A stretch of DNA of 6,706 nt from CASQEL01 sp036655975 (GCA_036655975.1 JAVVPD010000113.1:1-6706), one strand, 5' to 3'. Shown: positions 1-6,590, numbered from the stretch's first letter. Notes: generated from the sequence alone by a model not told the origin. Made by a program: numbers and translations.

Positions 1-397
1 TCCCGTTATCGGCCCTGACGGACTGAAAGACGAAGCCTTTGTAAAAATGGCTGGCGCAGACTGCGAAGGGGTCTACACCTCCTACCCCAGCGACACCAGC
101 AAATTGCCCGCCTATGTTCAGGCCCGTGAAGCGCACCTCAAAAAATTTGGCGCAGAACCCGGCTCTTTCTACTACAATGCCTATTCAGCAACACAGGCAC
201 TGCTCAACGCCATTGAAAAGGCGGGCAGCACCGAGACCACCAAAATTGTGGATGCCCTGCACAACAATTTTGTGGAAACCCCCTCAGGTAAACTGAAGTT
301 CAATAAACACGGTGATGCGGCAGGCGTAGGTCTTTCCATCTATCAAATTCAGCATGGCAAGTTTGTAGAATTGGATCACAAGCTTATTCTTGAATAA
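1..397 (+). CDS. livJ: Branched-chain amino acid ABC transporter substrate-binding protein, 3' part (LivJ/LivK type)
   Basis: This is the C-terminal 131 residues of a periplasmic binding protein of the Leu/Ile/Val family (type I fold, Peripla_BP_6); the reading frame is open from base 2 and the N-terminus, with the expected signal peptide, lies outside the window. Visible family features are the 'GPDG' turn near the start, 'GADCEGVY', the helix 'FYYNAYSATQALLNAIEKAG', and the late 'TPSGKLKFNKHGD' segment that is typical of the C-terminal lobe. The protein would bind leucine, isoleucine or valine in the periplasm and deliver it to LivHM. It lies 131 nt before livH, with a strong hairpin in the gap, and the liv permease and ATPase genes follow in the usual order, which supports the assignment. 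The exact ligand cannot be read from this fragment, and the livJ versus livK label is arbitrary. The gene ends in TAA. Confidence 0.9.
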   Translation, partial: PVIGPDGLKDEAFVKMAGADCEGVYTSYPSDTSKLPAYVQAREAHLKKFGAEPGSFYYNAYSATQALLNAIEKAGSTETTKIVDALHNNFVETPSGKLKFNKHGDAAGVGLSIYQIQHGKFVELDHKLILE

Positions 398-403
398 AGT
401 CAC

Positions 404-474
404 GTAATGGTATATGTGCCCTGTTCTAGTGCGCTGCCCCGCAGTTGACAGAACAGGGCACATGTTACCGTAAC
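404..474 (+). terminator. Strong hairpin between the binding-protein gene and livH (attenuator or mRNA 3'-end stabiliser)
   Basis: A 14-bp perfect inverted repeat pairs 414-427 (ATGTGCCCTGTTCT) with 450-463. It extends outward imperfectly with one bulge, so that 404-413 roughly matches 464-474. The 22-nt loop itself contains a small CTGC/GCAG stem (434-437 with 441-444). No U-run follows directly; the nearest is TTTTT at about 486-490. It is therefore less likely to be a full intrinsic terminator than a partial terminator or a barrier to 3' exonucleases that leaves more binding-protein mRNA than livHMGF mRNA. Such an element between binding protein and permease genes is common in ABC operons. 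The role is inferred; the structure is seen directly. Confidence 0.65.
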
Positions 475-528
475 CCTCAGTGGCTATTTTTGGTGAGCCC
501 CCCAAAGGCGACCCACCCAAAGGCTCTC

Positions 529-1437
529 ATGGATCTGCAATACTTTTTTGAACTCTTTTTTGGCGGGCTCACCCGTGGCAGTATTTATGCCCTCATCGCC
601 CTAGGCTACACCTTGGTCTACGGCATTATTGAGCTGATCAACTTCGCCCACGGCGAAATTTATATGATCGGAGCCTTTACCGCGCTGCTCACGGCGAGCG
701 TGCTGGGTTTTTATGGCTTTCCGGCCGCCGGAGTGCTGATCATCGCGGCACTGGTAGCGGTTATTTGGTCGGCAGCCTACGGCTTTACCCTAGAAAAAGT
801 CGCCTACAAGCCCTTGCGCGGTGCGCCACGCCTTTCGCCTTTAATTTCCGCCATCGGGATGTCCATTTTTTTGCAGAACTATGTCATCTTAGCCCAAACA
901 TCAGACTTTGTTGCCTTTCCACGTCTCATACCTGATTTTGCCTTTTTGGAACATCTCGGCTACATCATGGGCCCCAGTGATTTTCTGATTCTGTCCACCT
1001 GCACGGTCACCATGGTCGCCCTGAGCCTGTTTATCCGCTACACTCGAATGGGCAAAGCCATGCGGGCCACGGCCCAAAATCGGAAAATGGCGCTGCTGCT
1101 CGGCATTGACGCAGACCGGATTATTTCGCTGACCTTTATTATTGGGTCAGGGCTTGCCGCGCTGGCTGGGGTGCTCATCGCCTCGCACACCGGACAAGTC
1201 AATTTTGCCGTGGGCTTTTTGGCGGGCATCAAGGCCTTTACCGCCGCCGTGCTCGGTGGGATCGGTTCCATTCCCGGTGCCATGCTCGGCGGGCTGGTGC
1301 TGGGCCTGTGTGAAAGCTTCACGACCGGGTATATTTCCGGTGACTACGAAGACGTGCTCGCCTTTGTCATTTTGATTTTGATTCTGATATTCCGGCCTGA
1401 CGGCATCCTTGGCAAAGCCAAGGTACAAAAGGTATAG
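529..1437 (+). CDS. livH: Branched-chain amino acid ABC transporter permease LivH
   Basis: Inner-membrane permease subunit that forms the translocation channel with LivM. The 302 residues compare well with about 308 in Escherichia coli LivH, and the match runs end to end: 'GSIYALIALGYTLVYGI' (17-33), 'INFAHGEIYMIG' (37-48), 'LISAIGMSIFLQNYV' (105-119), the EAA-like cytoplasmic loop around 177-199 ('MALLLGIDADRII') that docks onto the ATPases, and 'KAFTAAVLGGIGSIPGAM' (235-252). Most of the chain is hydrophobic, with about eight membrane segments. The ATG at 529 is chosen because it aligns with the family N-terminus and has AAAGG at 519-523. The frame is open back to a TTG at 445, but that would add 28 polar, proline-rich residues and would start inside the upstream hairpin loop. 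livM starts 9 nt after the stop. Confidence 0.95.
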   Translation: MDLQYFFELFFGGLTRGSIYALIALGYTLVYGIIELINFAHGEIYMIGAFTALLTASVLGFYGFPAAGVLIIAALVAVIWSAAYGFTLEKVAYKPLRGAPRLSPLISAIGMSIFLQNYVILAQTSDFVAFPRLIPDFAFLEHLGYIMGPSDFLILSTCTVTMVALSLFIRYTRMGKAMRATAQNRKMALLLGIDADRIISLTFIIGSGLAALAGVLIASHTGQVNFAVGFLAGIKAFTAAVLGGIGSIPGAMLGGLVLGLCESFTTGYISGDYEDVLAFVILILILIFRPDGILGKAKVQKV

Positions 1438-1446
1438 GGGGGCACC

Positions 1447-2664
1447 ATGAAACAGCTGACAAAAGCCGCTTTGGTTGCCCTATGGTTTATGCTGCTGACC
1501 TTTCCCTTGATCGGCATCAAAATTGACACCGTAAGTAAAACCTTTTTGTGGCGTTGGGATCGCATCGCACTTATGGGCGTGGGCATTTTTGTTGCCGCCC
1601 TGCTCTGGCAGTATTGCTTCCAGCGTAAATCACGCGGGCTGCCCATTATCAGCCTGCCGGAAAGCTGGAATGAAGGATTTTCTCTTTTTTCTACCCGCCC
1701 AATCGTGCGCCGCTGGGTACCCTTGCTGGTGCTTCTGGGCCTTGCCACCATGCCCATGTTTACGTCCATGTATCAGACCAACATCATGATCTCCGCCCTG
1801 CTGTATGTCATGCTGGCTTTGGGTCTTAACATCGTGGTCGGCCTTGCGGGGCAATTGGTGTTGGGCTACGTGGCCTTTTATGCGGTAGGGGCCTACACCT
1901 ACGGCATTCTGTATCAACATTTTGGGTGGGGTTTTTGGACCTGCCTGCCCCTCGGCGGGCTCATGTCCGTGCTTTTTGGGCTGGCCTTGGGCTTTCCCGT
2001 CCTCCGCTTGCGCGGTGACTATCTCGCCATTGTGACGCTGGGTTTTGGCGAAATTATTCGTATTTCGTTACAAAATTGGAGCTCTGTCACCGGCGGGCCC
2101 AACGGCATTTCCAGCATTGCCCGCCCCAGTCTGTTTGGCATGGAGATGGATATCGACGCCTCCACCATCTACATCTACTATCTTGTGCTCTTGGCAGTGA
2201 TAATTACGGCCTTGCTTATTTCTCGGCTCAAACATTCTCGGGTGGGTTTGGCCCTACAAGCCTTGCGTGAGGACGAAATTGCCAGCGAAGCCATGGGGAT
2301 TGACATCACCAAGGTCAAACTTTCTGCCTTTGCCTTAAGTTCGTGCTGGGCCGGCTTTGCGGGGGTTATTTTTGCCGCCAAGACCACCTTTATCAATCCA
2401 GCCAGCTTTTCTTTTATGGAATCTGCCATGATTTTATCCATGGTTGTCCTTGGGGGCATGGGTTCCATCACCGGAGTCATCATTGCAGCCCTGATTTTGA
2501 TTCTGGTGCCCGAATATCTGCGCGCCTTTTCCGAATACCGCATGCTGCTCTTTGGGATGGTCATGGTGCTGATGATGATTTTCCGCCCGCAAGGCTTAAT
2601 TACCGGAGAAAAACGTCAATACCGCCTTCCCAAAAGTACCAAACCCCAAGGAGACGCCCAATGA
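1447..2664 (+). CDS. livM: Branched-chain amino acid ABC transporter permease LivM
   Basis: Second inner-membrane permease subunit, partner of LivH. The 405 residues have the long LivM layout: an N-terminal extension with two hydrophobic segments (about 6-24 and 39-57) joined to the core by a polar stretch (58-88), then the core permease from about 90. Core motifs are 'LGLNIVVGLAGQLVLGYVAF' (125-144), 'RLRGDYLAIVTLGFGEIIR' (187-205), 'TGGPNGI' (215-221), the EAA-like loop 'REDEIASEAMGID' (274-286) that contacts LivG/LivF, and 'VVLGGMGSITGV' (333-344). The end 'FRPQGLI' is typical. The ATG is preceded by an unusual all-G Shine-Dalgarno run (GGGGGG, 1437-1442). The TGA stop overlaps the livG start by 4 nt, so livG translation is probably coupled. 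Confidence 0.95.
   Translation: MKQLTKAALVALWFMLLTFPLIGIKIDTVSKTFLWRWDRIALMGVGIFVAALLWQYCFQRKSRGLPIISLPESWNEGFSLFSTRPIVRRWVPLLVLLGLATMPMFTSMYQTNIMISALLYVMLALGLNIVVGLAGQLVLGYVAFYAVGAYTYGILYQHFGWGFWTCLPLGGLMSVLFGLALGFPVLRLRGDYLAIVTLGFGEIIRISLQNWSSVTGGPNGISSIARPSLFGMEMDIDASTIYIYYLVLLAVIITALLISRLKHSRVGLALQALREDEIASEAMGIDITKVKLSAFALSSCWAGFAGVIFAAKTTFINPASFSFMESAMILSMVVLGGMGSITGVIIAALILILVPEYLRAFSEYRMLLFGMVMVLMMIFRPQGLITGEKRQYRLPKSTKPQGDAQ
2648..2653 (+). promoter_or_regulatory. Ribosome binding site of livG
   Basis: AAGGAG lies inside the last codons of livM, 7 nt before the ATG at 2661. It fixes the livG start against the much longer open frame that runs back to about 2343 inside livM. Confidence 0.75.
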
Positions 2665-3449
2665 AGCCTATTCTTGAGGTGAGCGGCCTGTCCCAAAATT
2701 TTGGCGGTTTGCGCGCTCTTAATGATGTAGATTTAGTCATCTATGAACACGAAATTGTGGCCCTTATCGGACCAAACGGCGCGGGCAAAACCACTTTTTT
2801 CAATTGTATCACCGGAATTTATACTCCCACCGAAGGTGATGTTTTCCTGAATAATGAGCACAAAGGCCGGCTGCGCCTTAACGGCCGCAAAGCCCACGAA
2901 GTCACAGCCCTTGGCATGGCGCGCACCTTTCAGAATATCCGTCTCTTTCCTGAAATGACGGTGCTTGAAAACGTGATGATCGGCCGCCATTGCCGCACAC
3001 ACGCGGGCATATGGGGAGCTTTAAGCCGCAACGCCCCGTCCCGCCGCGAAGAGCAGCATACCATTGATGTAAGCTATGGCCTGCTTGAATCCTTACACTT
3101 GGCCTCCCTGCACCATGAAGTCGCCAGAAACCTGTCCTACGGGGCCCAACGCCGACTTGAAATCGCCCGCGCCCTGGCCACAGAACCGCATGTGCTGCTG
3201 CTGGACGAACCCGCTGCGGGCATGAACCCACAGGAAACATTGGAATTGCAAGATCTTGTCCGCGAGTTACGCACACAGCACCATTTATCCGTCCTGCTTA
3301 TTGAGCACGATATGGATATGGTCATGTCCCTTTCCGACCGCATCTATGTAATGGAATACGGCTCGGGAATCGCCATGGGGAAACCCGAAGAAATTAGAGC
3401 TAACCCCCGTGTTATCAAGGCCTATTTGGGAGAAGACGACCATGCTTGA
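2661..3449 (+). CDS. livG: Branched-chain amino acid ABC transporter ATP-binding protein LivG
   Basis: Cytoplasmic ATPase subunit that pairs with LivF to power uptake through LivHM. The 262 residues (E. coli LivG has 255) show the complete ABC set: Walker A GPNGAGKTT (37-45), Q-loop Gln91 in 'ARTFQNIRLF', ABC signature LSYGAQ (158-163), Walker B 'VLLLDEP' (178-184) with catalytic Glu183, and switch His216 in 'LIEHDMDM'. The 'LSYGAQ' signature and the insert after Walker A (about 66-80) are characteristic of LivG rather than LivF. The C-terminus 'NPRVIKAYLGE' is also typical. Translation start is set by the AAGGAG site and by the 4-nt overlap with livM. The gene overlaps livF by 8 nt. Nothing suggests loss of function. 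Confidence 0.96.
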   Translation: MKPILEVSGLSQNFGGLRALNDVDLVIYEHEIVALIGPNGAGKTTFFNCITGIYTPTEGDVFLNNEHKGRLRLNGRKAHEVTALGMARTFQNIRLFPEMTVLENVMIGRHCRTHAGIWGALSRNAPSRREEQHTIDVSYGLLESLHLASLHHEVARNLSYGAQRRLEIARALATEPHVLLLDEPAAGMNPQETLELQDLVRELRTQHHLSVLLIEHDMDMVMSLSDRIYVMEYGSGIAMGKPEEIRANPRVIKAYLGEDDHA

Positions 3450-4146
3450 GCTGCGCGATGTAGATACCTTTTACGGCAATATCCAAGCCTTGCGCGGCGT
3501 GAGCCTGACTGTCAACGAGGGCGAAATTGTGACCCTTATCGGGGCCAATGGGGCGGGCAAAAGCACCACTCTCATGACTATTTGCGGAGTTAATCGGGCT
3601 AGGAGTGGCACAATCCTCTGGAATAACAAGCCCATTCACGAGTTAGCCCCCCACGCTATCGTGCGCCTTGGCATTAACCAAGTGCCCGAAGGGCGCCTCA
3701 TTTTTCCAGATCTCACCGTGCAAGAAAATCTCGACCTTGGGGCTTTTTTGCGTAATGACACCGCCGCCATTGCCAAAGATTTAGACTATGTATTTGATCT
3801 TTTTCCGATTCTTGCCAAACGCCGTCGGCAAACCGGGGGCACCCTCTCCGGCGGTGAACAGCAAATGCTTGCCATTTCCCGTGCGCTCATGGGGCGGCCC
3901 AAACTCCTGCTCCTTGACGAGCCTTCCTTAGGCCTTGCCCCCATTATCATCCGCCAAATCTTTGAAATTATTCAAACCGTCAACAGCAACGGAACCACCG
4001 TTTTTCTGGTGGAACAAAATGCCAATCAGGCCCTGCGAATCGCCCACCGTGGCTATGTCATGGAAAACGGCAGCATCGTTATGACTGACAAAGCGGAAAA
4101 ACTCCTCTCCAGTCCCGAAGTACGCGCAGCGTATTTGGGCATGTAG
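3442..4146 (+). CDS. livF: Branched-chain amino acid ABC transporter ATP-binding protein LivF
   Basis: Second cytoplasmic ATPase of the Liv transporter. The 234 residues (E. coli LivF has 237) carry Walker A GANGAGKST (34-42), a Q-loop in 'GINQVPEGRLIFPDLTVQENL' (Gln80), ABC signature LSGGEQQ (135-141) and Walker B 'LLLLDEP' (155-161) with Glu160. At the switch position the sequence is 'LVEQNANQAL' with Gln192 in place of His; this is the normal state in the LivF family, not a defect. The chosen ATG has GGAG at 3429-3432. A frame extension upstream to 3409 lies wholly within livG and is not needed. The 8-nt overlap with livG suggests coupled translation. The last gene of the operon ends 38 nt from the end of the convergent cheX-like gene. 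Confidence 0.96.
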   Translation: MLELRDVDTFYGNIQALRGVSLTVNEGEIVTLIGANGAGKSTTLMTICGVNRARSGTILWNNKPIHELAPHAIVRLGINQVPEGRLIFPDLTVQENLDLGAFLRNDTAAIAKDLDYVFDLFPILAKRRRQTGGTLSGGEQQMLAISRALMGRPKLLLLDEPSLGLAPIIIRQIFEIIQTVNSNGTTVFLVEQNANQALRIAHRGYVMENGSIVMTDKAEKLLSSPEVRAAYLGM

Positions 4147-4189
4147 AGCAACGTTTTTTTGGGGGGCACTCTCCCCCATGCCCTTTATT
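4137..4189 (+). terminator. Possible terminator at the end of the liv operon
   Basis: Two competing inverted repeats lie at the livF/cheX-like junction. GGGCATG (4137-4143, across the livF stop) can pair with CATGCCC (4177-4183), followed by TTTATT on the + strand. Inside it TGGGGG (4160-4165) can pair with CCCCCA (4173-4178) around a 7-nt loop. The U-tract is short, and on the - strand the structure is followed by A residues, so support is better for ending liv transcripts than for ending the opposite gene. A T7 run (4154-4160) directly before the G-run is on the wrong side for a classic + strand terminator. Confidence 0.35.
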
Positions 4190-4646
4190 CAAAACAAAAT
4201 TCAACAATAAAATCGCCAGCTTCGCTGGTAAAAGGAATGGCGATAACCGCCGCAGTGGATATGTGGCTGATGCTATGGTTATCACCAAAAATAATGGTGG
4301 GGGTTGAGCCTTGCAGGGCAACACCTGCCTCGGCAAGTTGTGCACGGGCCTGCCCAGAAATCATATTACAAATTTCACCCACGGTATCTTTGGTGTCATT
4401 GATGATATCTTGAATATCGTCACCAAGCATGCCGCGCACCATGCCAATGGCGGTGGCTTTGGGAAAAGTTACGGCAATACTGCCGCATTTGGCACCTGTG
4501 ATGCCCACAAGGGCAGACACATCCCCCATACCGATCATATTTGTTTTTACAAAGGGTTTGCCGGCAACAGGCTTAATTCCCGCCATAGTCGATAAAACAT
4601 TTACAGTGGCAGTAATAAATTTTTTTGCCACAGCAATATTATCCAT
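4185..4646 (-). CDS. CheX-type chemotaxis phosphatase domain protein
   Basis: A single-domain protein of 153 residues that resembles the CheX/CheC/FliY family, whose characterised members dephosphorylate CheY-P. The family active-site pattern is visible: Asp87, three residues, Glu91, two residues, Asn94 ('DTVGEICNMISGQA'), then Pro116 about 22 residues later ('GSTPTII'). The alternating beta/alpha layout and 'SALVGITG' and 'GSIAVTFP' strands (44-61) fit the family. The ATG at 4646 is chosen because homology begins there and a GGGGGG run lies 4 nt upstream (- strand of 4651-4656); longer starts at 4676 or 4712 would add unsupported residues. No chemotaxis gene is nearby, so its response-regulator partner is unknown. 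It may share a transcript with the glycosyltransferase gene 87 nt upstream. Function as a CheY phosphatase is inferred from motif conservation only. Confidence 0.82.
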   Translation of the reverse strand: MDNIAVAKKFITATVNVLSTMAGIKPVAGKPFVKTNMIGMGDVSALVGITGAKCGSIAVTFPKATAIGMVRGMLGDDIQDIINDTKDTVGEICNMISGQARAQLAEAGVALQGSTPTIIFGDNHSISHISTAAVIAIPFTSEAGDFIVEFCFE

Positions 4647-4678
4647 GAAACCCCCCAAATAGTACAACGAACACATGC

Positions 4679-4701
4679 CTTCACGACGCGGATTCGTGAA
4701 G
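4679..4701 (-). promoter_or_regulatory. Hairpin in the leader of the cheX-like gene
   Basis: A perfect 8-bp inverted repeat, CTTCACGA (4679-4686) and TCGTGAAG (4694-4701), encloses a 7-nt loop in the 87-nt gap between the glycosyltransferase stop and the cheX-like start. No U-run follows on the - strand, so it is not a clear terminator. It could be an mRNA structure that sets relative expression of the two genes, or a protein-binding palindrome. A second short palindrome, TATAGC-AA-GCTATA (4725-4738), spans the glycosyltransferase stop codon. Confidence 0.45.
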
Positions 4702-4733
4702 CACGCACACACTTTTTTGCTCTCTATAGCAAG

Positions 4734-5789
4734 CTATACCAGCCTTCCAGAACAAGCAAAAGTATTAACCAATGAAAAAACTTTTTCATTGCCACAAAAA
4801 TGCCCCTGCTGAATGGTATTCACATATCTTGGCACATTTTCTTCAAATTTTTGGAGCATAGCTGGCGCAAAAGCGTCCATAGCCGCCTGCATTCCATAGC
4901 CCAACTTTTCCACATACAAAGCGTTAATCCTTTGCTCAATCATGGCTTTCAGCGGCAGGGTAAAAATCGCCTTTCCGGTATGCAGGGATTCGGTCATCAG
5001 GGTATGCCCGCCGCCCTGCACCACATAGGACGCCCCTTCCAAGAGGTCAAGAAAGGCCTGCTCAGACTTTTTCATAAACACGATATTCCCCTCACGCCCT
5101 TCTTCACGGTGATAGCCAAACACATAACAGGTGCGGGAAGTTCCAGCCTTCAGCACCTCTACCAGCCGTTCGTGGGTAGAATTGCTCTGGTATACGAGCA
5201 CATGACCGTCATCACGCGGGCGAAGTGCCAAAACCGAGTCGCGCAAAATGGGAGGCACCACCACGGCCGTATATTGCGGCAATACTGGGGGCGCGTAAAA
5301 CGAAACAATCAGGGTTGGAGACGTGGGGCGGAACAAATATTTCGGCGTGAGCCCCTGCACCACAAAATCCAGATACATATCAAGGGGAATTGCATGTTTG
5401 CAGCAGGTAATCACATGTTGGTGATCCAAGGTTAGGCAAGGAAGCCCCGCCCTTTCCGCAGCCCGAGGTACAAAATATTCTAAATCCGTCATGCACACAT
5501 CGGGCTTAAAATCTGCGATCACCCCCAACACCTGACGGATATACTGCTCCCTGTGCAACAACAGGGGCACGGCTTTGGCAATGGTCGCGGGAAGATCCAC
5601 TCTATAATTCTTAAATTCCGTGCCCAAATTGGGCACCTTTACCAGGGGAAATTCCTTACCCAAAATACGCAAAGCGTCGTCATTGGCAACAAACAAGAAT
5701 TCGTGTTGCCCCAAACGCCGAGCAATAGTTAAGCCCCGCATGGCGTGGCCATGCCCCGTCCCGTGAATACCGTAGAGAATCCGCGCCAT
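4734..5789 (-). CDS. MJ1255-family glycosyltransferase (GT-B fold)
   Basis: A 351-residue protein with the layout of the MJ1255/VC2487 group of putative glycosyltransferases, related to the MurG/GT28 type. The N-terminal domain opens with 'ILYGIHGTGHGHAMRG' (4-19), the Gly/His-rich loop of the family, and has 'TDLEYFVPRAAERAGLP' (101-117). The C-terminal donor-binding domain has 'HVLVYQSNST' (196-205), 'VVQGGGHTLMTESLHTGKA' (256-274) with Glu267, and 'EQRINALYVEKLGYG' (285-299), as in nucleotide-sugar binding domains. No signal peptide or clear membrane helix is seen, so it probably acts in the cytoplasm, perhaps at the inner membrane surface; sugar donor and acceptor cannot be deduced. The ATG at 5789 has AGGAG 8 nt upstream; a start at 5819 would add ten residues not seen in the family. 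It is followed on the same strand by the cheX-like gene. Confidence 0.85.
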   Translation of the reverse strand: MARILYGIHGTGHGHAMRGLTIARRLGQHEFLFVANDDALRILGKEFPLVKVPNLGTEFKNYRVDLPATIAKAVPLLLHREQYIRQVLGVIADFKPDVCMTDLEYFVPRAAERAGLPCLTLDHQHVITCCKHAIPLDMYLDFVVQGLTPKYLFRPTSPTLIVSFYAPPVLPQYTAVVVPPILRDSVLALRPRDDGHVLVYQSNSTHERLVEVLKAGTSRTCYVFGYHREEGREGNIVFMKKSEQAFLDLLEGASYVVQGGGHTLMTESLHTGKAIFTLPLKAMIEQRINALYVEKLGYGMQAAMDAFAPAMLQKFEENVPRYVNTIQQGHFCGNEKVFSLVNTFACSGRLV

Positions 5790-5825
5790 GTGCTGCACTC
5801 CTAGGGACTCTTCTAGCAAACAAAA

Positions 5826-5887
5826 GCCCGCAAGGTCAAATATACAGTCAGGATGCCCCTGAACTGTGGGGGCAAACGGGCCTTGCG
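5826..5887. promoter_or_regulatory. Nested inverted repeats between the divergent glycosyltransferase and TPR genes
   Basis: The 169-nt divergent gap holds an outer repeat CGCAAGG (5829-5835) with CCTTGCG (5881-5887), and within it an imperfect palindrome ACAGT-CAGG (5844-5852) with CCTGAACTGT (5858-5867). An alternative outer pairing, GCCCG (5826-5830) with CGGGC (5877-5881), is followed on the - strand by TTTTGTTT and so resembles an attenuator about 40 nt ahead of the glycosyltransferase start. A TATATT box (- strand of 5839-5844) abuts the inner palindrome but lacks a good -35. Operator, attenuator and cruciform readings are all possible; the repeats themselves are directly visible. Confidence 0.4.
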
Positions 5888-5958
5888 TTCAAGCGCTAAT
5901 TCTGGCAGCATCTAGGGATACATCCATCGTGTTCACTTTTTTGACAGGACTTGCCCCC

Positions 5959-6567
5959 ATGACTATACGTGAAATACGCGAACAGCTCGGTCGCGTGAAG
6001 CCCTACTATTTGCGTAACGAAACACTCCGCGCTTTGGCCGCCCTTGTTTCCGCATTGGTGGGCATGGGCAATACCCCCCCCACCGCAGACGTGCGTGGCC
6101 CCCTGCGCGAAGCCATTCAGCTCATAAGCCGCGACCCGCAGGTAAAAGAACGCCTCACCGGCCCCCTCATCTACCAGCCGGGGCATGAAAAAGCCATTCT
6201 CGCCCTCTTAATCCCCATATATAAGGCGATGCACGCCGCAGAAAATGCGGAAACACATGACGAAGCGCTGGCCCGCAAGGTGCAACTGGACCAAAGCTAC
6301 ACGCAGGCTCTGCGCCATATCGAGCAAAACCGCATTTCCGAAGCGGACGCAGAATTTTCCCGTACCCTGACCTTTTATAAAGACGAACACCGCATTTTTT
6401 TCATGATCGCCCAAGCACTGCTTGCGGCGGGTGAAGTGCGGCGGGCCTATCCCTACGCTAAACGCGGGGCCGAAGTGCAAGCTGATCAGCCGGAAATGCA
6501 AGAACTGTTTGCCGAAATATCCCGCCAGCGCGAACGCTTAAAAAATACCACCCCCGAAATAGTGTAG
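5959..6567 (+). CDS. TPR-type protein of unknown function
   Basis: A 202-residue, charged, soluble, mainly helical protein that I do not recognise as a named family. The C-terminal half reads as tetratricopeptide-like helix pairs: about 110-141 ('YTQALRHIEQNRISEADAEF') and about 144-177 ('MIAQALLAAGEVRRAYPYAK', then 'GAEVQADQP'), with the Ala/Gly/Tyr/Ala/Pro spacing of a TPR unit. The N-terminal 100 residues hold a basic helix ('REIREQLGRVKPYYLRN', 4-20), an alanine-rich helix (22-36), a polar linker and another hydrophobic helix (79-92); no catalytic motif is seen. TPR units usually mediate protein-protein contacts. The ATG at 5959 is chosen for its AGGA site (5946-5949) and the protein-like sequence after it; an earlier ATG at 5866 would add 31 residues that look like translated intergenic sequence. 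No signal peptide is seen. It is divergent from the glycosyltransferase and ends just before a C-rich tract. Confidence 0.78.
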   Translation: MTIREIREQLGRVKPYYLRNETLRALAALVSALVGMGNTPPTADVRGPLREAIQLISRDPQVKERLTGPLIYQPGHEKAILALLIPIYKAMHAAENAETHDEALARKVQLDQSYTQALRHIEQNRISEADAEFSRTLTFYKDEHRIFFMIAQALLAAGEVRRAYPYAKRGAEVQADQPEMQELFAEISRQRERLKNTTPEIV

Positions 6568-6590
6568 CCCGCCCCCCCCGCCCCCCGGGC
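6567..6590. repeat. C-rich low-complexity tract
   Basis: Directly after the TPR-gene stop the sequence is almost only C: a C8 run (6572-6579), a G, then a C6 run (6581-6586). GCCCG (6567-6571) and CGGGC (6586-6590) flank the tract and could form a short stem, but no U-run follows, so a terminator is only a weak possibility. Such runs are prone to replication slippage and to sequencing or assembly error. Confidence 0.7.

Noticed and set aside
445..528. N-terminal extension of livH from a TTG at 445
   Set aside because: It starts within the loop of the intergenic hairpin and adds 28 polar, proline-rich residues absent from LivH; the ATG at 529 matches the family N-terminus.
1344..1769. Open frame of 141 codons on the - strand across the livH/livM junction
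   Set aside because: It is antisense to two conserved genes and its translation is low in protein-like features (many basic and Met residues).
2343..2660. Long upstream extension of the livG frame through the end of livM
   Set aside because: The frame lies inside livM, its translation resembles no protein, and AAGGAG plus homology place the livG start at 2661.
2902..3276. Open frame of 124 codons on the - strand within livG
   Set aside because: It is a shadow of the livG coding frame, with no ribosome site or recognisable domain.
3442..4146. Missing switch histidine in LivF (Gln192) as a sign of a dead ATPase
   Set aside because: Glutamine at this place ('VEQN') is the normal LivF family state, and all other ABC motifs are intact.
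4154..4177. Intrinsic terminator for the cheX-like gene at the T7/G6/C5 structure
   Set aside because: On the - strand the hairpin is followed by A residues, not U residues, so it lacks the needed tract.
4800..5435. Open frame of 211 codons on the + strand
   Set aside because: It lies fully antisense to the well-supported glycosyltransferase gene and its translation is rich in His, Gln and Arg without domain character.
5941..5969. Promoter-like TTGACA, 17-nt spacer, TATACG
   Set aside because: The -10 box would lie after the ATG of the TPR gene, so transcripts would lack its start; the match is probably chance unless the real start is further downstream.
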